Source: Desulfuromonas sp. KJ2020
GTDB lineage: Bacteria > Desulfobacterota > Desulfuromonadia > Desulfuromonadales > SZUA-540
DNA: 64,000 nt
Direction: 5' to 3'
Assembly (NCBI RefSeq): GCF_024197615.1
Contig: NZ_JAKUKE010000001.1
Location: forward strand, 1,069,369-1,133,368
The notes beneath the pieces were generated by a model. It was not told the DNA's origin and did no database searches. It saw only the letters and a list, made by a program, of their open reading frames with translations. Made by a program: the position numbers and the translations under genes. Below are positions 53,004-62,131 of this stretch, piece after piece. How positions within the stretch are numbered: the stretch's first letter is position 1; every line of letters begins with the position of its first letter.

Positions 53004-54824
53004 ATGAATTGTACCCCCCTTGACACACTGCGCAACGTCTTCGGCTACAGCGCCTTTCGCCCTTACCAGCAGCCCATCATCGACGCCCTGATTGCCGGGG
53101 AGGATGCCTTCGTGCTCATGCCCACCGGCGGCGGCAAGTCCCTGTGTTATCAGATTCCAGCCCTGCATCGACCCGGCGTGGCCATCGTGGTGTCGCCACT
53201 GATTTCCCTGATGAAGGATCAGGTCGACGCCCTGCGGGCCAACGGGGTCAGGACGGCCTTCTACAACTCCTCTCTCGGCGCGCCCGAAGCCAGGCAGGTG
53301 CTGGCTCAGCTCCATGCCGGCGACCTCGATCTCCTCTATGTCGCCCCGGAACGCCTGATGAGCGATGGCTTCATCGAACGCCTGCAGGGGGTTGAACTGG
53401 CCCTCTTCGCCATCGACGAGGCCCACTGTGTGTCCCAATGGGGGCACGATTTTCGCCCTGAGTATGTGCAGCTCGGCCGTCTGCGCCAGCTTTTTCCCCA
53501 GGTCCCTCTCATTGCCCTGACCGCCACTGCCGACCCCCAGACCCGCACGGATATCCTGGCGCGCCTCGGGCTGCAGCGGGCGACCTGCTATGCCGCCGGC
53601 TTCGACCGGCCCAATATCCGCTATACCGTGGTGGAAAAATCCCGTCCCGCCCAGCAACTGCTGGCCTTCCTGCAGGGGCATGAGGGGGAATCAGGCATCG
53701 TCTACGCCCTCTCCCGCAAGCGGGTGGAAGAGGTGGCGGCCCGCCTGTGCGAAGCCGGCTTTCGGGCCGGGGCCTACCACGCCGGTCTGCCCGACGGCGA
53801 ACGCCAGCGGGTGCAGGAGGCTTTTTTGCGCGATGACCTGCAGATTGTGGTCGCTACCGTCGCTTTCGGTATGGGCATCGACAAACCGAACGTGCGCTTC
53901 GTCGTCCACTACGACCTGCCCAAAAATATCGAGAGTTACTACCAGGAGACCGGCCGCGCCGGTCGCGATGGCCTGCCGGCCGAAGCCCTGCTGCTGTTCG
54001 GCTACGGCGATATCGCCATTTCCCGCGGTCTTATTGAAAAGGGCGGCAACGAGGAGCAGAACCGCATCGAGTTGCACAAGCTTAACGCCATGGTCGGTTT
54101 CGCCGAACCCCTGACCTGCCGACGGCGGGTGCTGCTCGGCTACTTTGGCGAAAAGCTGGAAGAGGATTGCGGCAACTGCGACATCTGCCTCAATCCCCCC
54201 CAGCGTTACGACGCTACCGTCGACGCCCAGAAAGTCCTCTCCTGCGTCTACCGGGTGGGGCAGCGCTTCGGCATGGGTCATGTGGTCGACGTGCTGCGCG
54301 GCTCCGGCAACCAGCGCATCCAGACCCTCGGCCATGACCGCCTTTCCACTTACGGTATCGGCAGCGACAAAAGCCAGGAGTCCTGGGGGAGTCTCATCCG
54401 CCAGCTCGTTCACCTGGGCTATCTGAAGCAGGACGTGGGCAACTATTCGGTACTCAAGCTGACCGAAGCCGCCCGCCCCCTGCTGCGTGGGGACGAGACG
54501 CTGATTCTGCCGCTGCCCCGCGTGAAGGCCAAGGCGGCGAAGAAGCGCCTCTCCCGCCAGGTGACGGACCTCGATTACGATGAGGGGCTGTTCGAAGCTC
54601 TGCGGGCGCTGCGCAAACGCCTGGCCGATGAGGAGGGGGTGCCGCCCTTCGTGGTCTTCGGTGACCAGAGTCTGGCCGAGATGGCGGCCTTCCGGCCAAA
54701 GGACGAGGAGGCGCTGCTGGCCATCAACGGGGTCGGCCGTCACAAGCTGCAGCGCTACGGCGGTGCTTTTCTGGCCGTTATCGCCGGGGAAGCGGTTGAG
54801 GATGCCGTCCCAAGACTGCGTTAG
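53004..54824 (+). CDS. recQ: ATP-dependent DNA helicase RecQ
   Basis: The 606-aa helicase has Walker A MPTGGGKSLCYQIP, DEAH in AIDEAHCVSQWGHDFRPEY, QETGRAGRDG (motif VI), four zinc cysteines in CRRRVLLGYFGEKLEEDCGNCDICL, an RQC winged helix and a C-terminal HRDC domain ending near VEDAVPRLR. It unwinds DNA 3' to 5' in recombination and fork repair. The ATG at 53004 has GGAAAG 7 nt upstream; 52998 is possible. Its stop overlaps that of the cupin gene on the other strand. Confidence 0.96.
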   Translation: MNCTPLDTLRNVFGYSAFRPYQQPIIDALIAGEDAFVLMPTGGGKSLCYQIPALHRPGVAIVVSPLISLMKDQVDALRANGVRTAFYNSSLGAPEARQVLAQLHAGDLDLLYVAPERLMSDGFIERLQGVELALFAIDEAHCVSQWGHDFRPEYVQLGRLRQLFPQVPLIALTATADPQTRTDILARLGLQRATCYAAGFDRPNIRYTVVEKSRPAQQLLAFLQGHEGESGIVYALSRKRVEEVAARLCEAGFRAGAYHAGLPDGERQRVQEAFLRDDLQIVVATVAFGMGIDKPNVRFVVHYDLPKNIESYYQETGRAGRDGLPAEALLLFGYGDIAISRGLIEKGGNEEQNRIELHKLNAMVGFAEPLTCRRRVLLGYFGEKLEEDCGNCDICLNPPQRYDATVDAQKVLSCVYRVGQRFGMGHVVDVLRGSGNQRIQTLGHDRLSTYGIGSDKSQESWGSLIRQLVHLGYLKQDVGNYSVLKLTEAARPLLRGDETLILPLPRVKAKAAKKRLSRQVTDLDYDEGLFEALRALRKRLADEEGVPPFVVFGDQSLAEMAAFRPKDEEALLAINGVGRHKLQRYGGAFLAVIAGEAVEDAVPRLR

Positions 54825-55114
54825 TCCTCCCGGATGAAATCGTAGGGACCGATTCCCTGCACGAGCAGATATTCGGCCTCGCCGTCGCCGCTGTTGCAGA
54901 CGCGGTGGACCAGGCCGACCGGGGTCCGGGTCGTTTCACCGGGCCCCAGAGTCACCGCCGTTTTACCGCGCATCTCCACGCGGATCTTGCCCTTGAGTCC
55001 CACGAAGAAGTCGTCGACCACGCTGTGGTGGTGCCAATCCGTCGCGCTCCCCGGTTCCAGTCGCATGACCCGCACCGAAACATCGGCTGTTTTGACGATG
55101 ATGTTTGTGTCCAC
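54821..55114 (-). CDS. Small cupin-domain protein
   Basis: The 97-aa protein is a single cupin barrel: motif 1 is DWHHHSVVDDFFVGLKGKI and motif 2 is LGPGETTRTPVGLVHRVCN. The histidines can bind a metal. Such proteins range from isomerases to small-molecule sensors, so no reaction is claimed. It converges with recQ, with overlapping stops. Confidence 0.85.
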   Translation of the reverse strand: MDTNIIVKTADVSVRVMRLEPGSATDWHHHSVVDDFFVGLKGKIRVEMRGKTAVTLGPGETTRTPVGLVHRVCNSGDGEAEYLLVQGIGPYDFIRED

Positions 55115-55303
55115 ATGTCCTCCCGGTATCGATTTCCGCCGATCGATTCAGTTTAATGGTCTTGCCGGGCCCTTTCAAGGCCCGGCTGAAAACTCCGCCG
55201 GCGCCCTGGCGAAGATCGTACAGGACCGCTGAATTTGTCTTGCCAAAGACGCCGACCGGTTCTACATTGCTGACCGCCTTCGCCGTCTGTGGGGGCGCCA
55301 TGA

Positions 55304-56212
55304 ATGATTTCTTCGCGCCGGCGGCCGCCGGCTGGGATAGCCTCCTTGAAAAAGTTTAAAAAGATCTACATCGAGATCACCAACCACTGCAATCTCGCCT
55401 GCAGTTTCTGCCATCGCAGCCAGCGTCCCCAGGCCTTCATGTCGCCATCGACCTTCGCAGCGGTCATCCGGCAGCTGGAGGGGTTCACCGAGCATCTCTA
55501 TCTGCATGTGCTGGGCGAACCCCTGCTCCATCCCGACCTCGCAGCTCTTCTGGACCTCTGCCACCATCAGGGGCTGCGGGTCAATCTGACCACCAACGGC
55601 ACCCTGCTGGAGCGCTGCCAAGCAGTACTTCTGGGCAGCGCCGCCTTGCGGCAGGTCAATATCTCCCTGCATAGTTTCGAAGAGATGGCCGGGGAGGGGC
55701 TGAATTCCTACCTGGATGAGATTCTGAATTTTGTCCATCTGGCTCGGGCTTCTACACCCCTGCTCATCAACCTGCGCCTCTGGAAGCTGCCGCCGCACCC
55801 AGGCAGCGCAGAGGTGGAGGCGCATTATCGCATCATCCTCCGCCTGGAGACGTGCTTCCCTCAGGCGGCCCCGATTCGGGTCGAACGCGCGGCAGGGCAG
55901 GGGATTACCCTGGCGCCCGGCGTCTTTCTCAGCCAGGCCCCGCAATTTACCTGGCCGCATGCCTCACGGCAGGATTTCGGCGAGCGCGGCGCCTGCCGTG
56001 GTCTCAAGGATCATCTCGCCATTCTCGTGGACGGCACCGTGGTCCCCTGCTGCCTCGATGCCGAGGCCGATATCCCGCTGGGAAATATCCTGCAGACGCC
56101 TTTGGCTCACATCCTCTCCTCGCCCCGCGCCACGGCCTTGTCTCAAGGGTTTTCCCAGCGTCGGCTGGTTGAGTCCCTCTGCCGCCGCTGTTCTTTTCGG
56201 CAGCGATTCTGA
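55304..56212 (+). CDS. Radical SAM protein with SPASM-like C-terminus
   Basis: The 302-aa protein has the radical SAM cluster motif CNLACSFC near 28-35, HVLGEPLLHPD near 68 and the SAM-binding region. Near 228 a C-terminal Cys pattern (CRGLKDHLAILVDGTVVPCC, later GNIL and SLCRRCSF) could hold an auxiliary Fe-S cluster, as in SPASM or Twitch enzymes. No peptide precursor gene is seen next to it, so the substrate is unknown. The ATG at 55304 has GGGGG 7 nt upstream; a TTG at 55346 would trim 14 residues. Confidence 0.85.
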   Translation: MISSRRRPPAGIASLKKFKKIYIEITNHCNLACSFCHRSQRPQAFMSPSTFAAVIRQLEGFTEHLYLHVLGEPLLHPDLAALLDLCHHQGLRVNLTTNGTLLERCQAVLLGSAALRQVNISLHSFEEMAGEGLNSYLDEILNFVHLARASTPLLINLRLWKLPPHPGSAEVEAHYRIILRLETCFPQAAPIRVERAAGQGITLAPGVFLSQAPQFTWPHASRQDFGERGACRGLKDHLAILVDGTVVPCCLDAEADIPLGNILQTPLAHILSSPRATALSQGFSQRRLVESLCRRCSFRQRF

Positions 56213-56305
56213 GCGCAAAACCGTCGCTGCCTTTTGTCCGGGCAAAGTGATGCTAGAATGAATCGGTAGATTCTTTATCAGCATGAAAGCGAGAAAGGAC
56301 ACCCC

Positions 56306-57259
56306 ATGACAGAAGATAAAATCCGGCTGGGCATCAGTTCCTGTCTGCTCGGCGAGAAGGTGCGTTTTGACGGGGGGCACAAGCGGGACCCCTTTCTGAC
56401 CGATTCTCTCGGTGCCTATGTCGAGTATGTGCCGGTCTGTCCCGAGGTTGAGGTGGGATTGCCGATCCCGCGGGAGACCCTGCGCCTGGTGGGGGAGGTC
56501 GACGCGCCGCGGCTGGTCTTTTCGAAAAGCGGCGAGGATATTACCGAGCGCATGCAGACCTGGGCGGCCAAAAAAGTGCGGGCGCTGGAGGCGGAGGGGC
56601 TGTGCGGTTTTATCTTCAAATCCAAGTCGCCGAGCAGCGGCATGGAGCGGGTCAAGGTCTATGATGGCAACGGCGTGCCCAGCTTGAAAGGGGTGGGGAT
56701 TTTCGCCCGCGCCTTCATGGATCATTTTCCGCTGCTGCCGGTGGAAGAGGAAGGTCGGCTGCACGATCCGGTGCTGAGGGAGAATTTTATCGAGGCGATC
56801 TTTACGTTCAAACGCTGGCGGCAGCTGCTCGCCGCCGGTGGCAGCGCCGGGCGGCTGGTGGCTTTCCACACCGCCCACAAGCTGCAGATCATGAGCCACA
56901 GCGTTGAAATCTATCGGGAGATCGGCAAGCTGGTGGCGACGGCAGGCCGCCTGAGTGAGCAGGAGCTTTTCGATGGCTATCTGCTGCTGCTGGCCAAGGC
57001 CATGCGCCAGAAGCCGACGCTGGCCAAGCATACCAACGTGCTGCAGCACATCCTCGGCTATTTCAAGAAGCAGCTCAGTGCCGACGAGAAGCAGGAGGTG
57101 CTGGAGATCATCAATCGCTACCGGCGGGGAGAAATCCCCCTGATCGTACCTGTCACCCTGCTCAACCATTTCGTGCGCAAATACGATCAGCCCTACCTGC
57201 GGGACCAGGTCTATCTCAACCCCCACCCGCTGGAGCTGCGGCTGCGCAACCACGCCTGA
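56306..57259 (+). CDS. DUF523-DUF1722 (YbgA-like) protein
   Basis: The 317-aa protein joins an N-terminal DUF523 (GISSCLLGEKVRFDGGHKRD, CPEVEVGLPIPRETLRLV, GFIFKSKSPSSG) to a C-terminal DUF1722 (about 195-310, FHTAHKLQIMSHS, LLAKAMRQKPT). The conserved cysteines of DUF523 suggest an Fe-S or metal site. In many bacteria DUF1722 proteins occur near photolyase or nucleic-acid genes; here none is adjacent. AAAGGACACC precedes the ATG. Function not established. Confidence 0.88.
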   Translation: MTEDKIRLGISSCLLGEKVRFDGGHKRDPFLTDSLGAYVEYVPVCPEVEVGLPIPRETLRLVGEVDAPRLVFSKSGEDITERMQTWAAKKVRALEAEGLCGFIFKSKSPSSGMERVKVYDGNGVPSLKGVGIFARAFMDHFPLLPVEEEGRLHDPVLRENFIEAIFTFKRWRQLLAAGGSAGRLVAFHTAHKLQIMSHSVEIYREIGKLVATAGRLSEQELFDGYLLLLAKAMRQKPTLAKHTNVLQHILGYFKKQLSADEKQEVLEIINRYRRGEIPLIVPVTLLNHFVRKYDQPYLRDQVYLNPHPLELRLRNHA

Positions 57260-57275
57260 AGAAGGGAGGACTCCT

Positions 57276-58235
57276 TCAGGTCAGGCTGGCCAGCTGCCCC
57301 TGATGGCGGTAGACGATGCGGTTGCGGCCCTGCTCCTTGGCCTGGTAGAGCAGACGGTCAGCTTCGCCCACCAGGTCGCTGGCAGCCCTCTCCCGGTCGG
57401 GGGTGACGGTCGCCAAACCGACGCTGATCGTCAGGGTCGGTTGCGTAGGCGCCTTCTCATTGGGGATTCCCAGGGCGCGGACCGCGTCCATAGCCTTGGC
57501 GACCAGGGGCAGAGCCTGCTTCTGGTCGGTGTTGCCGAACACCAGGACGAACTCTTCCCCGCCGTAGCGGGCGCACAGATCTTCGGGACGCTGGCTGAAC
57601 TGGTTTAGCACCCTGGCGACCTGGATCAGACAGTCGTCGCCGGCCTGGTGGCCATAGGTGTCGTTGAACATTTTGAAGTGGTCGATATCGAACATGGCCA
57701 GAGTGACAGGCTGTTCATGGCGGACCGCCCGCCGCCATTCCCCCTGCAGAAATTCATCCAAGTGACGACGGTTGGCGATCCCCGTCAGACCGTCGAGGCG
57801 GGTCCTTTTGCGCACTTCCTCCTCGGCCAGCTTTCGTTCCGTGATGTTCTGATGAGAGATGACGTACAGGGACGTTTCGCGGAGGTGCAGGGGGGTGACG
57901 CGCATCATGAACCAGCGCAGCTGGCTGGGGCTGTGGCAAGGATACTCCAGGTAAAACAGCTCCTTTTTTCCGTCGATGACCTTCTTGATCCCCTCCAGCG
58001 CCTGCAGACCAAAATCCTCGCCCGCCTCCGTCGCCTGCCGGCAGACGTCCAGGTAGTTGACCTCCGCCCAAGAAGTCAGCTCGGGGCCCTCGTTCTGGCA
58101 GCAGAAATCCACCCAGGGTCGGTTGACAAAGACAATACCGCCGTCGTTGCGGATAACCACGATGTGTTCGGTGAGGGAATCGATCACCTGTTTAAGGAAG
58201 GCGGGGCTGTCGACCGGGGAGCAATCCGTTGTCAT
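57276..58235 (-). CDS. PAS-GGDEF diguanylate cyclase
   Basis: The 319-aa cytoplasmic protein has a PAS domain (about 12-140) and a GGDEF domain (about 150-312). The active-site loop is RYGGEEF, a functional variant, preceded five residues earlier by an RxxD inhibitory site (RPED). It should make c-di-GMP from two GTP and be product-inhibited. There are no membrane segments. Its stop is 17 nt from the converging DUF523 gene. Confidence 0.93.
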   Translation of the reverse strand: MTTDCSPVDSPAFLKQVIDSLTEHIVVIRNDGGIVFVNRPWVDFCCQNEGPELTSWAEVNYLDVCRQATEAGEDFGLQALEGIKKVIDGKKELFYLEYPCHSPSQLRWFMMRVTPLHLRETSLYVISHQNITERKLAEEEVRKRTRLDGLTGIANRRHLDEFLQGEWRRAVRHEQPVTLAMFDIDHFKMFNDTYGHQAGDDCLIQVARVLNQFSQRPEDLCARYGGEEFVLVFGNTDQKQALPLVAKAMDAVRALGIPNEKAPTQPTLTISVGLATVTPDRERAASDLVGEADRLLYQAKEQGRNRIVYRHQGQLASLT

Positions 58236-58279
58236 GAGGCCTATCCTTGGAGGAATAGATGGATGGAAAAAGTTTCCCT

Positions 58280-58846
58280 TTAGTCCGGAAGCGTCGAGAG
58301 GCGTAAAAAACGCACCTCCTCGGTGCTGTCAACCGCTACGGGGATGAGGAGAAAGGCCAGCCCCGCTACCGAGGTCTGCTGGCGCGCCTTGCCCTGGCCA
58401 GCGGTGTCAAGGCCCAGCTCGATCACTTGCCGGTAAGCGCCGAGCAGAGGCTCGCCCGGTTTCAGACCAGCCATGCCCGCCTGCGTTCCGAGCAGCAGGA
58501 GGCCGTCCTCAATCTCGAAGTCTTTTCCTTCGATATAACGACCGGACTTGATCATCTGGCGCCCCTGGTGGGCCGTCACTTCCACCACATCAGCCGCTGT
58601 CTGAATCACCGTGATGGTGTCGATCTCCGCATGATTCAAGGACGCGTCGTCCGGCCAGAGCAGGGCGGAGAGGTAGACCGGCCGATACCGTTCATCCCCT
58701 TCGCCCCTGTTTTGGTAGACCCCGCCGATTTCCCGCAGGCTGCTGACGGACGCAAAGGGGCGATTGTCCGCAGGTGTTGCGGTAGTGGAGGCGCAGGCTC
58801 CGAGGAAAAGGAGGGCGCTCAGAAGGATAGCGATGGGCGGTTTCAT
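58280..58846 (-). CDS. Predicted lipoprotein, Slp-like
   Basis: The 188-aa protein has a signal peptide ending in a lipobox (LLFLGAC, with Cys about 18), so it is lipidated and exported. The mature part (FASVSSLREIGGVYQNRGEG..., GRYIEGKDFEIEDGLLLLG) is beta-rich. It may belong to the Slp family of outer-membrane lipoproteins, but I am not certain. The ATG at 58846 is chosen over 58861, to place the basic start MKPP next to the hydrophobic stretch. Confidence 0.7.
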   Translation of the reverse strand: MKPPIAILLSALLFLGACASTTATPADNRPFASVSSLREIGGVYQNRGEGDERYRPVYLSALLWPDDASLNHAEIDTITVIQTAADVVEVTAHQGRQMIKSGRYIEGKDFEIEDGLLLLGTQAGMAGLKPGEPLLGAYRQVIELGLDTAGQGKARQQTSVAGLAFLLIPVAVDSTEEVRFLRLSTLPD

Positions 58847-58904
58847 GCAGAAAGCATACACGATTCCAAGTCGCTGGTCTTCGCAGCGCCATTTTTTCTG
58901 TCAG

Positions 58905-59246
58905 CTAAGCTTTCTTGACAAATTCGGATTTGAGCTGCATGGCGCCGAAACCGTCGATCCGGCAGTCGATATTGTGATCCCCGTCGATGAGGCGGATGCT
59001 CTTCACGCGGGTGCCGACCTTGAGCGCCGATGAGGCTCCCTTGACTTTGAGGTCTTTGATGATGGTGACGGCGTCGCCGTCCTGGAGTTCGTTGCCGAAG
59101 GCGTCGCGGACGACGGGCTTCTCTTCCGTCGTCTCGGACCCCGCGTCCTGCGGCCATTCGTGGGCGCATTCGGGACAGACGTAGAGGGGGCCGTCTTCAT
59201 AGGTGTAGGTGCCGTGGCATTGGGGGCATTCGGGGAGTGTGCTCAT
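58905..59246 (-). CDS. PhnA/YjdM-like zinc-ribbon protein
   Basis: The 113-aa protein has an N-terminal zinc ribbon (CPQCHG and VCPECAHEW) and the PhnA domain ([42 protein letters not shown]). In spite of the historical name, most members are not proven phosphonate enzymes. GAAAGAG lies upstream of the ATG at 59246. Confidence 0.9.
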   Translation of the reverse strand: MSTLPECPQCHGTYTYEDGPLYVCPECAHEWPQDAGSETTEEKPVVRDAFGNELQDGDAVTIIKDLKVKGASSALKVGTRVKSIRLIDGDHNIDCRIDGFGAMQLKSEFVKKA

Positions 59247-59459
59247 GGAAAACTCTTTCGGTTGGTTGACTATAAGATCGATGGATGAACGGAGCATACC
59301 CTGTTTGCCCGCTGAACGGAACCCGCAAAGTGTCGTGGGGAATTCTGTCGGGCTCCACCCCCTTTTCTCAGCATTGCTCGAACAGCTTGTTTTTGCGTGG
59401 AAAACGGGACTATAATTCGGCCTGAATTGGACTCTTGAATCCCTTGGAGGGAGTTAGGC

Positions 59460-61022
59460 ATGAAAAGACGTTTCGGGGTGTGGCGGACCCTTTTATTGAT
59501 GGGCTTGCTGGCGGCGGGATCCTTGGCGGATGGAGCCTGGCAGGAGGTTTCCGCCGAGGCCATAAGCCCCGCTGCGCTGGCGCAACTGGATGAACTGAGC
59601 CGCGAGGGGCAGTGGCTGGCACTCTTGGCCGCGGCCGACGAAGATATGCGGCGGTCGCCGGGCGCGGTTGAACCCGTGGTCTACAAGATGCGGGCTCTGC
59701 GCATGCTGGGGCACCTGGAGCCGGCTCGAAGCCTGGCCCGAGAAAAGCTGAAGTTGTTTGGTGAGCGGGCGGAGTTCTGGCTGGAAAAAGCCTGGGTCGA
59801 GGTGCTGGCGGGAGATTACCAGACAGGTCTCGCCGACGCCGACCGGGCTGCAGCCCGCAGGCCGGATCTGGCCGACGCGGTCTTGCTGCAAGGCGTCATC
59901 CACCGGGAACAGGAGAATTGGCGCGCCGCCGATACGGCTTTTGCCCGGGCCGAAGCGCTACGCCCCAACGATTCTCTCGTTCTACTCAACCGAGGACGTA
60001 TCGCCGTCGAACAGGGCCGCTGGGAGGCGGCCATCGACCTGTTGAGCCGCAGCCTGGCTCTCCGGGCGGCCAGCGCCGAGACGTCCTTTCATCGCGGCCG
60101 GGCCTATGCGGCCAAAGGGGATCTGGCGGCGGCCAGTCACGACCTCACCCAGGCCATCCTGCAGCGTCCCGAGGTCGCGGCGCCCTATGTCGCCCGCGCG
60201 GAAGTTCTGGCCCGGGCGGGGATGTGGGCGCGGGCTGCGGACGATGCCGACACGGCCCTTGCCCTCGGTGCTCAAAGTCTGAGCGCCCATCTGGTCACCT
60301 GCCGCGCGGCCGAGGCCCTGGAGGCCTGGCCCGGCCTGGAACCGCGGGCCCAGGCCATGATCGCCGCATTTCCGGCTGAGGCTCAGGGCTATCGCTTTTA
60401 CTCCCAGGCGTTGAATAATCTGGGAAGAACGGCCGCAGCGCTGCAGGCCTGCGATGAGGCGGTGCGCCTGGCGCCCGATGACGATCTGTTGCGGCTTGAA
60501 CGGGCCACCCTGCAGATCGCCATGCAGCAGTATGCGGCGGCCGTAGACGATTGCACCGCCGTGCTGCGCCGGGAGCCGCTGGCCCTCGGCTATGCCCTGC
60601 GCGGTCTGGCCTGGCTGCGCCAGCACGATCTGGACCGGGCCGAAGAAAACGCTGCCAATGCTCTGACCCTCGATTCCGCTGTCGCTACGGCCCATCTGGT
60701 GCTGGCCGAGGTGCAACTGGCCCGCAGTCAGAGCACCCAGGCCCTGGCCTCGGCCCGACGTGCCCTGTACCTGGCGCCGCAGCTTTCCTGGGCCCAGGTG
60801 GTTCATGGCCAGGCCCTGCTGGCGATGGGACAGACGGCTGAGGCGCTGGAGGCGGCGAGTCAGACTATTGCCCAATCACCGGAGAGCGCCCAGGCCTATG
60901 CTCTGCGGGTGCGCTGCTATGTTGCCCTGGGCCAGAAACAGGCTGCCCGTAAAGACCTGGCCGAACTGGTTCGCCTCGATCCCGCCCTTGGCCAGCAGGT
61001 GCGGGACGAATTCCTTCCCTAA
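59460..61022 (+). CDS. Exported TPR-repeat protein
   Basis: The 520-aa protein has a signal peptide (MKRRFGVWRTLLLMGLLAAG) and about 11-13 tetratricopeptide-like helical pairs from residue 35 to the end. Typical turns are RPDLADAVLLQGVIHREQENW, APDDDLLRLERATLQIA and SPESAQAYALRVRCYVALGQ. It is a scaffold for protein contacts in the periplasm. GGAGGGAG precedes the ATG. It is 15 nt before the Ser-rich gene. Confidence 0.85.
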   Translation: MKRRFGVWRTLLLMGLLAAGSLADGAWQEVSAEAISPAALAQLDELSREGQWLALLAAADEDMRRSPGAVEPVVYKMRALRMLGHLEPARSLAREKLKLFGERAEFWLEKAWVEVLAGDYQTGLADADRAAARRPDLADAVLLQGVIHREQENWRAADTAFARAEALRPNDSLVLLNRGRIAVEQGRWEAAIDLLSRSLALRAASAETSFHRGRAYAAKGDLAAASHDLTQAILQRPEVAAPYVARAEVLARAGMWARAADDADTALALGAQSLSAHLVTCRAAEALEAWPGLEPRAQAMIAAFPAEAQGYRFYSQALNNLGRTAAALQACDEAVRLAPDDDLLRLERATLQIAMQQYAAAVDDCTAVLRREPLALGYALRGLAWLRQHDLDRAEENAANALTLDSAVATAHLVLAEVQLARSQSTQALASARRALYLAPQLSWAQVVHGQALLAMGQTAEALEAASQTIAQSPESAQAYALRVRCYVALGQKQAARKDLAELVRLDPALGQQVRDEFLP

Positions 61023-61037
61023 CGAGAGGCCGTTGCC

Positions 61038-62126
61038 ATGAAATGTAAAACCATCGCGATCGCACTGGCGGGTATCCTCGGCTGTGGGGGATTTTTCAGC
61101 AGTTCGGGGTGGGCCGGGGCCATTCCCGAAGCGACCTATCAGATTGACTGCCGCGGCACCATCGACTCCTGGATCATGAGCGGCGTGGTCAAAAGGGGGG
61201 ATTGTTATTGTCCGTCTTCGACCTCGGAACCGGTCTGCAGCTTCAGCTCCAGCAGCAGTTCTTCATCCAGTTCCCGACCCGCCTCTCGTCCGCCGTCCCG
61301 ACCGAAGAACAATCCCAACGCGGAGCTGTCGGCCTATGTCACCGGCATGGTCATGCAGCAACTGATTTCCCTGGTCTTCGCGCCGCCGTCCACTTCGACG
61401 GCGGAAGCCGAGAAGGCGCGGGCCCAGGCCGAATGGGAACAACAGCAGCAGATCCTGCAGGCCCGCCAAGAGCGGGCTCAGCGAGCGAGCCGCCTGCGTA
61501 CGGCCTGGGATCAGCGGGATAAGGAGTCGTCCGAGGCTTTGAGCGATTTTTTCAGTGTGCCCGGAAGTGCCTATAACGGGGGGGATGCCGTGGCCCTCGA
61601 CGGCAGCGGCATCGGTGGCGTGGTTCCGATCCTCGGGACGGGGGCGCCCGATGCTCCCCTGCCGTCCATGGCCAGCCGGATGCCGGCTTTGACCACCACC
61701 ACCTCCGCCCTGCAGGAAGACATCCTCAAGGGGGCCGAGTCCGCCCACGAGGCCGCCTGGTCCTCTGTCAAGGACGCCATTTTTGAGGCGCTGCCCGACC
61801 GCTGGGAAAACGCTCGCCAGGCCGTGGAGCATATCGGTGAGGTGCGGGACTGGACTGGGGAACTCCTTGCCGCCATGGAGCCGGAAACCCTGACAGCCGC
61901 CGCCGCTTCCGCCCGGTCGGAGAAGTCCTGGCGCGTGCTTGATTCTCTCGACAGTGTCAGTCGCAAAGCGCCGGAAGCCAAGCTGGCGGAGGAAATGGAG
62001 GTCGGCGTCCGGCTTCTGCGTGGGGAAGAGCTGGCCGCCGACCAGGCCAAGACCTATGCCTTCGGCTTTTTAAAAGGTTTTCTGGTCGAAAAAGGTACCG
62101 ACAGTATGCTGTCCGGTGGATTCTAG
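61038..62126 (+). CDS. Secreted protein with Ser-rich linker, unknown function
   Basis: The 362-aa protein has a signal peptide (MKCKTIAIALAGILG...) and a small Cys-containing head (CRGTIDSW..., CYCPSS, VCSF). A serine run with a Pro/Arg/Ser linker follows (about 68-90), then a long helical part (about 95-362) with a Glu/Gln/Arg coiled coil around 125-165. I do not recognise the family. The stop lies 5 nt from that of the converging lipoprotein gene. Coexpression with the TPR protein is likely. Confidence 0.75.
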   Translation: MKCKTIAIALAGILGCGGFFSSSGWAGAIPEATYQIDCRGTIDSWIMSGVVKRGDCYCPSSTSEPVCSFSSSSSSSSSSRPASRPPSRPKNNPNAELSAYVTGMVMQQLISLVFAPPSTSTAEAEKARAQAEWEQQQQILQARQERAQRASRLRTAWDQRDKESSEALSDFFSVPGSAYNGGDAVALDGSGIGGVVPILGTGAPDAPLPSMASRMPALTTTTSALQEDILKGAESAHEAAWSSVKDAIFEALPDRWENARQAVEHIGEVRDWTGELLAAMEPETLTAAAASARSEKSWRVLDSLDSVSRKAPEAKLAEEMEVGVRLLRGEELAADQAKTYAFGFLKGFLVEKGTDSMLSGGF

Positions 62127-62131
62127 GCCTT

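Noticed and set aside
55105-55359. 84-aa open frame ending just inside the radical SAM gene
   Set aside because: It is antisense to the cupin gene's upstream region and overlaps the radical SAM start in another frame. No motif, and its ATG at 55300 is out of frame with the enzyme.
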